A DNA stretch of 64,000 nucleotides, from contig CM028890.1 in NCBI GenBank assembly GCA_016801885.1, positions 10,222,001 through 10,286,000 of the forward strand. Reading direction: 5' to 3'. This document shows, piece after piece, positions 26,079-38,905 of this stretch; within the stretch, counting starts at the first letter, position 1, and each line of letters opens with the position of its first letter. Both the position numbers and the translations under genes were made by a program. This stretch comes from Toxotes chatareus (lineage: Eukaryota > Chordata > Actinopteri > Toxotidae). The notes under the pieces are model-generated. The model made no database searches, was not told the DNA's origin, and saw only the letters and a program-made list of their open reading frames with translations.

Positions 26079-29000
26079 TCTGCAATGAACATTTCACAGT
26101 TTTGCTGAAATCATCCTGTGACTTTGATCTGTGAAATACTCTGTTTCTGCACTGAGAGGGCACATTGTTGAATCCATAACATCCAAATCATAGGCGTACC
26201 TTTTCCTTGATCAGATAACATTAAACAGTGATATGCAAAACTAGTCACAGTAGCCACTATGATGCCAAAGATCCACTTCAGGTAGGTTACCTACACAACA
26301 ATTATCCTGTGTTATCAGTAATTTATAATCATTCAGTACAGCTGAATGGGATGTGAAATTTACATGAACAGAAACAGCTAAACCAGTCAGCGTAAACTTA
26401 AGAATTAGGGCGAGTTTAAATATAAATATTGAAAATTATGTCAAATAAAAACCGTTGCCAGTATACTGAATAAATTAATCTTTTTTTCTTCCATATTCAT
26501 TTACGGTTGATGTATTGCATGGAATGGCATGGCAATGAAAGTGTCAAAGTGCTCATAAAGAATTACCACCGCTATTTCTATATTATGAGGAAAGTGACAG
26601 GTGCACTGGTGTGAATTGTCTCAAGCAAAAATGTGAACTGCAATAAATCGCCTGGCTAAGGAGGAGAGGTTGCTGCTGCTGCTGCTGTTAACTTGGCTAA
26701 CAATTAGCCTTTATAACGGACAGAGGTGTTCATGGGAGACAAACTGGTTAATGAGTGCTGTCAGACAAGGACTTGTCATGGGAATCCTGTTGAATGTAAC
26801 CTAAGAAAGGTGAAAACCATCGTAGCAGAAAGACATTGCATATTTTCTGAATAGGACATCTATGATTTTAAAAATCTGCTGTCTTTGCAGTGCCTGAGCT
26901 CATCCACAAGATAACTGTGATGCTGCAAATACATTTTCGGCATCTGTTATACCAGAAGTTACTATACCAGAAATGTAGGGTGTTTGGACCAAAGGACATT
27001 AATCTCCAAGCTAACTGACATCATGCACATACCTCATTTGTTTTGACGTAATCTCTCTCATCACATGCGCATGCAGCAGCTTTGTCCTCTTTAAATTTTA
27101 ATACAGTGGCCAGTGATAGAAATCAGTGTGGTTGTTGTTTGCATGAAGATAAAGGATTAAATTTGAATGAGAAAGTTTGCAAACTAGATTTTTTTTTGCA
27201 AACAGCTGTATCCAACTGGCACATGACTTGTTGCTACACTGATCAGTTATGATTGGTTTTCATAACTTTGGTCTACAAATTAGGGTTTTCTATTTTCCTC
27301 ACGTCATTCTGTGGTAGCACCACAATGAGTGAGCGACAAACTGTGAATGAGGCACATGATTTCTTCTTGGATTATGGCCCTGCTGAGGATAGAAATATTG
27401 AACGTGAAGAAGTAGTAGCAGAAGATGTCAATGACGAAGAGGACAAAACTGAAAATGAACCTGTCGGTGAACTGTGAAGAACTGACACATGCTATCACTG
27501 TCACATATACTGAAACTGAAGCACAGGCACAAACACACTTGCAGCTGTAGGACAAAATGTAACTGTTGTTCTACAACTATCTACAACTGGACCGGAGATA
27601 TGACAAGTTAAATGGGGCTCTTCACGTTATAGTATAACCATTTTATAGGTTCAATAAAAGATATTTACAAAAAATGTTTAGAAGGATGTTTTCATATTCA
27701 GTGTCACTGCCCATGTAATTAAAACTGAGAGATAGTTTAAGAACAAAGTGGGTCAGTGGATTACAACCAATTACATTATGATTTCTGCCTTAGTTATTAC
27801 ACAGTTGCATGAGCCTGGTCACTTTTTAACAGGAATATAAATATTGGAAATGTGAAGACTAAAATACCAAAATCTGAACAATCAATTTGTTTGAGGAAAA
27901 TACATTTCTTTAATGAAAGATTTAGGAGTTTTCAAAAAAAGAACCCATATTTCCTCTTTAAGCCTACTCTCTGCTGTTTTGTTCGGCATCTGTGAACCAA
28001 ACTATTGCTGAAAAAACAAGAAAACTCACTGAATGTACTCTGAGAGGCAGTATTTGATGTTTATTAACCACACAGTTTAATGCTTAAACGTTGCTTTGTT
28101 GACAAATAATCTCATCATACGCCGAAGCTCTGATTTGTAAGCCTAGTTTGTGTGCGTCCTGAGAAGTGTCCTCAGTCATGTGCGTCGAGCCTGTCTGACC
28201 TTTTATTGCAATAGAAATAAATCACATATAAAGTCTAAATGTGTCACTCCATAGTTAGTGTATAACCACAAACTGAAAATGCACAGGACTAAGAACCTAG
28301 AAATCCAATATAGACAGCAGCCAATTATTGTTTATAACTTTTTTTTCTCCTTTTTGGTCCTAAAGACATTTGAGTAAGAGATAAATTTAAATTAATTTGG
28401 AAATTTTGGACAGTATTATACTTTTGCAAGGACATTTCTATCTCATATCATCATTGTAGTCCACAATATTTTCATTTTTTTCACAGTTTTAACAATTTCT
28501 AGCTAATTCAGTAAGATTTTGTTAAAAGTGAACATGGTAAATTCACAATAGATTACCTTTAATTATTTCACCTTATTTTACCTCTAATATATTTATCCAG
28601 TGGAAGTCAGAAAGATTGCAGTACAGTGAGGGAGCTCCCTATGTGTGTTTGTAATCGGGTATCCACTTACTACCAATCAAAGCTCCATTACTACCGCGTT
28701 TTAAGGCATTAGAGATGTCAACATTGTTAAGGCATGTGTATTGTTTTCTCAGTCAAGGAAAATTAGAAAATGAATTCCTCTGGGCTGATGTGGAGTGTGT
28801 TCACGAGGGGCGGGGGGTAAGTGAGGGCCGCGCGCATGTGTGGGGGTTCAAAGGGTGGGTGTCTGTGTGCTGAGGGAAGTGGTGGTGAAGGGGGGGCAGA
28901 GGGTGGTGGGGGGTACCAAATTGTGCTCAGTCACTGGCAGATCATTTTCACTGAGACAGCTGAATTATGGGAAAAGGGGAAGCACAGTGGCTCTGCCATT

Positions 29001-31744
29001 TGTTTTGCTAGCCGCAGCCTCTCACCCAGGCATGCTGAATACATACTGATTAAAGATGCATACACACACTTTTCTACCAGACACGTCAGTGTTAACACAG
29101 TGAAGAAAATTGTGGCCCCTGCAAACTGCAATCCACAATCTTTTAACAGGATGTTGTGGTACAGGTATGAAAGGAAAAGACCGAGCTCATGAATTTAGAG
29201 AAAGCCTGGTATTTTTGTTTCAGCAAAATTGGTACATTAACGAAACCATAGTATGCTCATTTAGTGTTAACTGTTGACCTTATACAAAGAAACTCCTCTC
29301 TCTTTAGGTCCCCCTACATCCCCTCCTCTCTCCATCCCTGGCAAGGAAATGGCAGCTATAGCACAGTTGAGAGCAGTTATGGCATTAGGACAACAGAGGC
29401 GTGGCTGGCCTCAAATGAGGGGACAAATTGTGGTGCAAGGAGGAGGGCCAGCAGTGGCACATGGGAGGTGGCCCCTGAGCTGCTCAGCGGGGTCAAACTG
29501 GCCTCCCTGCCATGTGAACAGGAAAGGTGTGTGAACTTTTGCCTTGTCCCGCTCAGTCCATCATCCAGCAAATGGAGCACATCAGCCACACTGGGGGAGA
29601 GAGCTTGGCTGGGGTGGGAGCAGAGAGGTGGGTAGTGGGGGTAGGTGAACACCTCACACAGGCTCCCTTTGTGCTCTGAGCAGGGGTTTGCATTACTATG
29701 GGGTTGAGGGGCAGCTGCAAACTGCAGTAAAGGAGATGGGCGGGGAATATTGGAGCAATATAAGGTGAAGACCATACTGTTGAAGCAATTACCACTTAGT
29801 CATTATCATGCTTAAACAGATGATCATCTGTCTTCTCATTTAAAGTGTCACCTGGTCTTCATTTTCTACTCAATAACCATTCATTAACTGTGTGCTGTCT
29901 CAAATGGGATCCAGTCCTTTCTCTCCTAAAACCAGTGCAGCTTTTCACAGTTTGACCTCTCAAACACAGGTGTAACTCATGACACCATTAATGGCTGCAT
30001 TTCATGTATTTGTGCCAGTAAGAGGGCCATGGTAGGGCAAATGCTGACCTCCTGCCATAGCTTACAATTCAATGGAAAGGGACCATGATTAATGTTGTTG
30101 GCTCCACCTGTGCTTTTCCCGCTATCAAAGTAAAGTCATCTTTGAAAGATTGCTAAACTCATCCTGCTTAGTTATCTACTGTGGAAATACAGGTAACCAT
30201 GTGCACTGAAGTATGCAATACAGCATGTACATTCTGCAGTGCAGTATGTGAAGGTGAATAATGAGTCATGTAATGTACTGAATTTGACTGTTGTAAAATA
30301 TTCAATCATTTGCCAAATGGGGGGCATAGACATCACTTTTGTCATTTGGCATTCCTCTGACTCTGGAGCTGTTACCTTTTTAAATGTTCTGATATCTCAC
30401 AAGAGGAACAGTGCTCCATGTAGGGACTTTTTTATTACTTTGTTTCCAATATTATGTCCATATCCTGAGTTTGTGTGTTTAGATAGACTCAAACAAGGAT
30501 CTAATAGATGTACCCTATGATTGGTGGGTTTCGGCCAGGTTCAAATCTATATATTAATGGTGCCGGTGCTGCATGTCTACATGTTAAAGGTGTAGGGTTT
30601 ATGTTCATAGGCATTTAGACTGAGGGCCTGGGACTGTATGTGAGGAAATTCCTCTAATTTGGTAAAATGTCTGAAGGGCTTTGGTCCAGATCTGCTGTCG
30701 CATAGGAGTTTGATCAAAGAACCTAAAACAAGCACCAATCCAGTCTCTACAAAGTATACGTCGATCTTTACTTACACTTTTATTTAGTTCACGCATGCTT
30801 GCACCCATCCAAACACTTGCACATGGCCTTAAATGCACAATAACAATTCACCCAAATTTTACTTACTATCACTGTAACTGACTCTATTCTGAGATTTGAG
30901 TAAATATAACTGGCCAGACTGCTCCACTTCCTCCCAAAGGGAGCTGAGTGGGAGTTCAAAAAGATTTAGAGGAACAGTTTAAAACAGAATATTTTAAGAT
31001 ATGTTTATTATTCCAGAATAGCTGTCAAGATATTTCAATGAATTTCCTCCGATGTGGCTGTTTATAGTTTACACTGCTGGAGTTCAAATGTTTACGTTCC
31101 TCTCCAGCCAAGCTTCCATCAGTAGTTTTTTGATCACTGACAGCCAATTCATGCAACGTTTTTCCTGATCATATTTGTTGCTCCTGTAGTATACTAAATG
31201 ACATCTGCTTTTAATGTGTCTAGACCACTTGAGACAGGAAGAAAACTTGAAAAAGGCCTCACTACAGTGTAAAAGGACTCTTCTGTCCTGTGTAGCTGGC
31301 CTGGTGAGAATCAAAGAAACAATTTTTACCTCAGTACCAATCAGAAAATATGGGAGTGGATGTGAAGGCACAACTGAAAAAGAATGGATTACGGACAAGA
31401 GACAGCTTGATTAATTAATCATAAACCAATACTCAAATAATGACTAAGCATTTTTTTCTGTAGTTGAAAAAGATTAACAGTATAAATATTTTAAATATGG
31501 ACTTTTTCAATCAGATCAAGGAATTAAAAAAAGAAAAAAAGATCCTGGGCTCTCACACAAAACTTGATAGTGAAATTTAGTCATGTAATCTAATTAAGAT
31601 GTCACTAAGTGGATAGAATATTGAAGGGAAAAAGCCACAGATTTTGTCAATCGCTACGATTGATTTAATTAACTGCAAATCTCTTGCTGTGACCCCTGTA
31701 ATCCTGTTTTTTTGCCTTTTTTCACCCGGTAAAAATTAAAGTTT
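26079..31744. other. Non-coding, G-rich island inside
   Basis: AT-rich around a G-rich island at 28.8-28.9 kb. A short acidic frame near 27,325-27,477 (starts MSERQTVNEAHDFFLDYG) is open and ATG-led but has no recognised family or splice context. Confidence 0.45.
28805..28913 (+). other. G-rich island with quadruplex-forming pattern
   Basis: Many G runs (ggggcggggggtaagtgaggg, and ggggggcagagggtggtggg) sit in about 110 bp. The part at 28,890-28,913 alone satisfies the four-run G3 quadruplex rule with short loops. The frame open through it has no recognisable protein content. Confidence 0.6.
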
Positions 31745-32060
31745 AACTATAAATAGAGGTGGATAATGCAGTTGACCCGAGGGGTTAATTCTCAGGCTTT
31801 TGGATGCTTTCATCCCCTGGAGGCCCTCAGTCCATGCTCTCCTCAGGTTACATTACCATGAATTCGAGAACCACCACAAGGAAATGAGTTCATATGGAGA
31901 AATGAAGCCAGGATTTGGTCCGCTCGGGCACCTTTGTAGGCACTCCCGACATGAGAGGCCGGGAAAAGGCTGGGCCTAAGTCCCGATTAATACCCTGATT
32001 CCATGCTACGTCATGAGGTCAGTGGGAATTCAAATAAAGAGAGAAATGGCGGAATAAAAG
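31745..32060. promoter_or_regulatory. Candidate conserved non-coding block
   Basis: Sequence of high complexity with several CpGs (gtccgctcgggcacc, cactcccgac, agtcccgatt, ctacgtcatg) inside a CpG-poor AT-rich region. It includes a CRE-like tacgtcatg near 32,007. No frame reads as protein. Regulatory function is inferred. Confidence 0.2.
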
Positions 32061-35000
32061 GAGTGACTCACTGAAGGGACCAGAGCAAACATGATTACTT
32101 CGTTAGAATGTGTAGTAGCTTTCCTGTTTCAACACCTGTCAGAAAGATAGGCAAACTTACATGTGAGAAAAGAGAAACTTAAATGAAATGTCACAATTAA
32201 TACCAGATGAAAAGGCTTGTTGAGTACGGCCACTGTGGGCTGTGTCTGTGCATGCTGTGGAGCTGGCAGCTTTGCTGACTAATTGCTCCTTTACATAATC
32301 CTAAAATGTTTTTACATAATCTCAGATACTGTTTACACATGAAAACTTCCAAGGATTAGTGTTATAAAGTACTTCACAGCGCCAGGATAAATATACATCT
32401 CATGTGACGGACCCAACCGTTTCAGCATTTATCTTTCTACATTTGTTCACCTAATCAAAATACAGTAGGATAAATAGGTATATGTGGCCTGAGTACACAT
32501 ACAGAAGTCAAACAGCGGATGACACGTCAGTCACTCTGAACCTTTATATCCAGTATTTATTTGCCCATGTTGGTGACACTAAGGACCTGAGGACATGGGA
32601 TTTATGTCACACTAATATGATATATGCATCATGCTGTAACACGTTCATACACCACACTCTACACAAGTGCACGGTGTACAAACAAACACACATGTGTGCA
32701 TGGCCACGGTCGCCCCTACATGAAAAAAGAGCACTGATTGCCTGAGCAGCTGAGCTGTGCTGAGGTCTGGAAGCTCCATTGAAATTGCTATTATACTTTG
32801 GACTTGAAGGTAAAAGTGCCTCCTGTGGTTTCTGAACTCTGGGAAAATGGCCACTCAAGATTTGTTACTGAGGGCACCAGCTAACACATGGACACATCCT
32901 AAGTAGCTTCTACGTAGGTGCAATTTTTTAGGCAACATTCACAAGTACCATGTTTGCTGTTATTAAATCAAACAACCAATGTTCTCTACAGGATTCTTTG
33001 TATTTTAAAGGACAATGCCACATTTTTTGCAAATTGTATTTGTTTAAATCATATATATTTTATAATGGTGTACATCATTTTCAAAAGCTTTCCATAGAAT
33101 TTTTTTCCTACTGTGCAGACCAGCCACTGTAAAAAATTCAGGTCTTACTTGTTTGATAACAAGGTTTCACGCATCTGCCAAGTGATTTTCATATGGAAAT
33201 GACTGGAAAACAATGAGGGAAAATACAAACAGTGCAAAACATCACAGCATATTTTGCACAATACTCAGCAAAACTCATGATTTTATTTGTAGATTTTGTA
33301 GTAAATGGGTAAAACGTGCATGAAAAGGCTGTGAATGGATCACTGTTTTGCCTCAAGAAAGATAATACACAAGAGGAGAGAGAGGAAAATTATTGTCTCC
33401 AGAGTGTTTGGTGTGTGTGGCCTCACAGGAAGCAGTACACAAATCCTGTGTAACAGTGTGATGCAAGGGTCAGACAGTCCAAAATGTGCTATATATCCAT
33501 ATCCATGGCTGACCTTTTTTTTTTATCTAGACCAAGAGATATAAATGGACAGAACTTCATCTTTCAATTGTGATTCATTACACACATTAGAAGACTAACA
33601 ACATACTACTTGTCCCATTGCATTGTGTCATGCATGAGTCCGTCACAGTGTGTAGACCTGTCCAAAATCACTGCTGCTCCCACTGCACAAGCCCCCCCAC
33701 TGCTTCAGCACCGCCAAGCCCCCAGTGCATGCATTAATCTTGCAGACCCGGGAGGAAAAGAAGTCCAGCAGCTGCCAATGAAGTCCCACCCAGCAAGCTC
33801 TGTCCCAGGAGTTCTACTAATTCCAAGGTCATGCGGATGCCTCGGCCCCTTTCCTCTCACCCCGTTTGCTTACCTCAGCTGCAAGGAAAGGAGAGGAAGT
33901 GAGGGACAGCACTGTAGAGGAGGACAGAGAACATGAGGCTTTCAAAAGTAGCTCTGTCTCACAGACAGTTGGCTGTGAAGTTCCCTTGTGCAACAGATCT
34001 GATAGCCCAGATTACTGAGGTATGATGGGGCATGTATTTCTGGAGGTGGGAGGACAGGGAAGGCTTGATGCTGTCTTCTGAGCGCTTTTCCATCTTCAGT
34101 GGTTGAATATTGCATTAGTGGCGCCCAGAACAGTAACAGACATTTGTAAATCTCCCTCCTCCTCAGTGACCTGTCTCAGGTGGCAGAGACAAGAGACCTG
34201 GCCTCTGTTTCCATCTGATTCCACTGGGGACATAGAAGCTTGACCAAAATCTGTCTTGCTTTTGCAGATGTGTGAGAAAAAACACAAGCCTAAAAAGACA
34301 AAAATGTATTTTGCAGTATCCTCTTGATTCTTCTTTTATCATTTATGTGACTAAATCACAGTTGATCCTCACAATCCAATGTATTTATCCTCTTGAAAAA
34401 TAAATCTAATATTAAATACTGACCATTCATTGAGAAAAGGTTATTTTCCAGTGTACAGTCTGATGTCGACTGTTCTGCAGCTGCTGTTACAGTACTGGAT
34501 AATCTACAGGGTTCTTTGTGGACATCTGTCTTTCATGAAACCCAGTATTAGTATGTTAACATTTTGTAAGCAAAATAAGTACTTAAATTACAAATGTGTG
34601 ACATGTGTAAACACATAATATTGCACAAATAATAAACATAAAGCACAGAGATTGGATCAAAAGAGACAAACTGCATGGGTCTCACTGCTCACAAGGCAAA
34701 TGTATAACAAAAACCTGTTATAGCAGGCTCAGACAGATGTGAGGCAATGTTTTGTTTCATCAGTTGTATAGATTTATCTAGTTGTGTAGCTAGGAAGTAA
34801 GTAAGTATGTTCAGAAAATGCCCATTTTAGTGCGGCAAGCCAGATCGTAAAACTTACCAGGAGCTGCTGTTTTCCTTCAATTTCTCATTTTTTCCTATTG
34901 CCTTTGTAGCCTGAGGATAAGATACAGTGAGCCAATATTTTATTTATGTCCAACTTGAGTGGATGCACCTTCACCTGGTGGTGTTCATTTGCGTCTTTTC

Positions 35001-36417
35001 ATTGACTTTGTTATAATACCAGCTCTAAAGTTTACCTAGCATCCAGTTTGAACCCTTTACAGATTTACATTATAAGACTTGGACATAAAAATCAAACTAA
35101 TCACTTTCTCCAGCTTGCAGATGAAATAATCTGTCAGAGACTAAGAACCACAAAATGGGAATGCATTTTTAACATGCAATTAATGCTGATTTATTTTCCA
35201 TACTCTGTATAGTCTTTTTTACTTTCGGGGAACCCCTCTAACAACTGTATATTCACATGTTGCCTATGACTCACATACTTAGGTTCTGCATGAGTGAAGT
35301 CTTTTAGCCCTTTTTTCTCAACACTTCTTTTCAGTACAGGAATCGTGTTGAAAGGATGCCTTCTTTGTATTGGTTATAAGTGAGATACTTAGAGTAATAA
35401 ATGGCAACTCCTGTCAGCAGCATGAACTTTCTTGCCAACCTTGGATGCACGGTGAAATGTTAAACTTTGGACAGAGGTCTGCAACTCCCCTTGTGCAGAA
35501 AATATTAGCTTACAGTTCTCACATGGCGTTCCAAAATACTGATCTTGAATGAAAACAAACTCGTCACCTGTTGTAAGTCATGCATGGACCAAAAGTGCAC
35601 TTAGCTTGCAGAATGTAGCACTGCTGCTGAACTTTTGTTTTCCCATATAATCAGGTTTTCTTTTTTGTCCTTTTGCCAACCCCATGTTTAATTCTAATTC
35701 AATCAGCAAGTCCATATGTTGCAACTTTTTTTTTTTTTTTTCAAGCATGGGGCCTATCAGGCTGCTGCATTAATCATCCCTTTAAGCAAGCTCTCCCACC
35801 AGTGTCCAACAGACTCATTAGCTGAACCTGAGATGTGGTACTCATAAATCCTGTTGGGGGGGTTGGCAATGGTATGTGGCAACCATGGGAGAAATTATCA
35901 GCTTGGTGATCCACCATGTTAGCCATTGCTCAGAGGCAGCAGTGAGTTACTTACAAGGGAGGGATGCAGGGACTACGGGAAAGAGGTTAGGTGTCAGCAG
36001 GCCCTGGCATCCAATCCTCAGTGCAGGTTGGTGGGTAGTGGGACCCTGACAGTGGGAGATGAATGGGAGGGAATTATCTACTCACTCGGCCAGATAATTG
36101 CTCCATTTGGCCCTGAGTTAGAGAATAGCTTCTAATTAGCTCCCTGCAGTTCCCTAGACCTTCACTCCTCCCCCAAAAGAAAACACTCTCACACATGTTG
36201 GAGGCTTAACCAACTGGGTCACTTTGATGACACCTAAAAAGAAGTAAACTCCTCACCCACTTGGCAGCATGTCTGATTTGAATGATTTTCCACTTTAAAA
36301 GAGAGAAAAAGCTCATTTTAGGTGTTTGTCATATGCAACTGATCGGAGTGATGTGTGAACATGACAAATAATGTGTGAAAGCTGCAGCTAAATCTTTCAT
36401 TTGCTTATCTAATCTTT
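32061..36417. other. Non-coding, no gene seen
   Basis: No exon, RNA gene or repeat family could be supported. A T run lies at about 35,727-35,741. Confidence 0.5.
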
Positions 36418-36720
36418 AAAGTAACAGTCCAACATTTTATGAAATGCGCTCATTTGCTTTCTGGTGCAGAGTTAAATGAGATCAACACATCTTTCAGAAG
36501 TGTGTGGTAAATATGAAGCTATAGACAGCAGCCAGTTACCCTGGTTTCCAGTGTCTTTAAAGCTCACTAGTTACGATGTTGTGTCTCATTTGCACAATCC
36601 ATAGAAAAACTGAGTGAAGACGACATGTTGTGGTTTGAGTTTTAGGTTATTTTGTTTCAGTAAGCAGGGGCCAGGATATCAGCAAAACATCCAGGAAGTT
36701 ACTTCTACCTAAGACCTATT
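36418..36720 (+). mobile_element. MITE-like element, copy 3, right end not seen
   Basis: The left arm (aacagtccaacattttatg, aatgcgctcatttgctttct, gagttaaatgagatcaac) and the core (aaatatgaagctatagacag, cagccagttaccctgg) match the family. The inverted right arm with the attcctttaa end was not found, so the copy is truncated or strongly diverged after about 36,720. Confidence 0.5.
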
Positions 36721-38599
36721 TTGGCATATAAAGTGTAGTAAAACTTCAAATTGCCATTTTGCCATTTTTTAAATCAGTATTATTATTTTTTACAGACCAT
36801 ACAAAAATGTCTTGATTTGTGAGATTTGTGAAATGCTGGGAAGTGAATTTATTTATTCACCTACTTTTCTGAGAACTTTTGAGAAGGAAATTTGCATCCA
36901 AGTTGCTACACCAAATCTGAAGAACCTTTTGGGCTATTATCACCCTACCGGTAATAAAGAGGTGAAGCACCTTCCCCATTGATTGTCAGTTTTCACCATC
37001 AGCAGGGGGCCATTTACAACTGAACTTCTCTAATTAGCATTCTGTTTATTTGCTCTCACAGTTCAAGAGCAACATACTTCACCCATTTCCTCCTGTTGCT
37101 GATAGAATCCATAAAGCCAGAGTCACAACAGCAGCCTTTCCTACTAGCAAGACAAGAACTATAGTTACATTGCTGCCAAGCTCTCATCAAGGATTGTTGT
37201 TGGTTGTATGTGCAGTATTGTTGCCAAATGCATTAAACTTTAACCTCTGGAATGATGGATCCTTGTGCGTCATGCATCCGGATACATGCCAGGCCTTTTG
37301 CAAATCTCAATTCAAAGAGAGAAGTGGGGGAAACTAAAGTCATTCAGTAGTATTAAAGATCAAACAGCCACAGCGGCCCAGTTGGGACTTCTGTGTGGAA
37401 GATAACCTCCACCACTGGCAGCAGTAGAAGGCGGTGACAGCTTTAGTGCACATGCCTGTGTCCCAGGGAGTGGACTGCATGGGGACCCCTGACATGTGGA
37501 AGCCTGCAGAGAGTGGCCCAGCACTGGGCTGCCGCTAGGGTTGAGTGGGGTTAAAGTAGGTGATGATGGTTAAACGGATAGAAGGATAGGATAGGAGAGG
37601 GTTTAAAGCCTTGTGATAACCACCCGACAACTTCTCCTGTTAACCTCGGATGCGAATGAGGACAGGAGGCCACAGAAGACATGGTATGAATGTGACATGG
37701 CATAATGTGTAGGTGCATGTGTTAAAAAATGACCATACAGACTGAGACCTTGGAAACACTTTGGGTGCAGGACAGGCACTACTGTTACTGCAATGGAACA
37801 GTAACACAATGGTTAACACAAACATTAAGCCCCCCCCCCCCTAACTTAGTATTCATGAATTTTTCATGGTAGACTCAATTTCAGGTTCATATTTGTGGAA
37901 TTCCATCTCATCTGTCAACTGTTTGTTTGAAGTGATTTGAGATATCCCAATGTAACCACGGGAACTAAGGGCTGTAGAGATTTCATTGGCAAAAGGGTGG
38001 GGAATAGTGGGAAAGGCACCCTGGGAAAATAAACGGCAGTCAGTGATCCCTGTATGCAACATAATCTTTTCTAAAACGCCTCTGTTTATGGATGTTGGGA
38101 TTTCTATCTGCAAGTGTGACATATTTCTCATCCAGATCACATGACTGATCATCAGAATAAAGGCGGCATGTCTGCAGAGAAATTAGGAGCAAAAATGCTT
38201 TGTACAATGTGTGTGAAAGCACTATCACATGATTTGTTGATTGAACTGACATGTTCAAGTTCGGGCAAATACTTAAATACAGACTCACTAACAGTCAAAA
38301 ACGGCTGACGGCGGCTCAGCAGTCATTAAGTCATTAGTCATTAGTTTTTTTTTTGGTTTTTTTTTGTCAAGCAGATAATTACTTTTCCTTTAAGAGGAAG
38401 GTTGGCAAAAATAATCAGCAAGAGAACCTAAACATGTACTAAACAGGTAGAGGAGAAATGTGGAGTTAGCCATAGTCATTTTTAAGTTTTACAAGTCAGG
38501 TACTGTGGATATGTGTCTTATATTCAAACCAAAATAGAACTTCAACAGCATATAACCCCAGTTTTGGTGACTTAAATACTGTATAAATCACCTTGTAAA
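36721..38599. other. Non-coding, no gene seen
   Basis: Includes the CTCF-like motif at 37.0 kb, a C10 run near 37,831-37,840 and T runs near 38,346-38,366. Confidence 0.5.
36996..37012 (+). promoter_or_regulatory. CTCF-like motif
   Basis: ccatcagcagggggcca carries the core AGCAGGGGGC in forward orientation. Motif evidence only. Confidence 0.3.
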
Positions 38600-38905
38600 G
38601 CCGATATCGGTGAGTTGAGAATGTGTCACACATCACCTCTGGGAGAATGAGTGTAGCAGAGCTCAGCAAAGTGGATGGAGCTGATAAAGCTGGATTGTCT
38701 GGCCGTAATCAGAGCCAGATGTGGTCAGGCCTTCGCCATGGTGGTCTGACCACATCTGCTGCATCAGGGGGAGATGGGGGGGGGCACAGCTGGATGACCT
38801 CTGACCCAGAGAAGGGAACCACGAGCCAAGGCTGACAGCTGCCATGGACGAGGCAGGCGACCTGTTATCATCCACTTCGCTCACATGGTTTATGACTCTG
38901 CTCAA
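38600..38905. promoter_or_regulatory. Candidate enhancer with 13-bp palindrome
   Basis: A GC-richer, complex block centred on a perfect inverted repeat, cagatgtggtcag at 38,716-38,728 and ctgaccacatctg at 38,746-38,758, separated by 17 nt. Each arm places an E-box (CAGATG) against a RUNX-type TGTGGT. A G8 run follows near 38,777-38,785. No coding frame was recognised. Confidence 0.28.

Noticed and set aside
27325..27477. Short acidic ATG-led frame starting MSERQTVNEAHDFF
   Set aside because: No homologue recognised, no splice or promoter context, and composition alone is not enough to call a gene.
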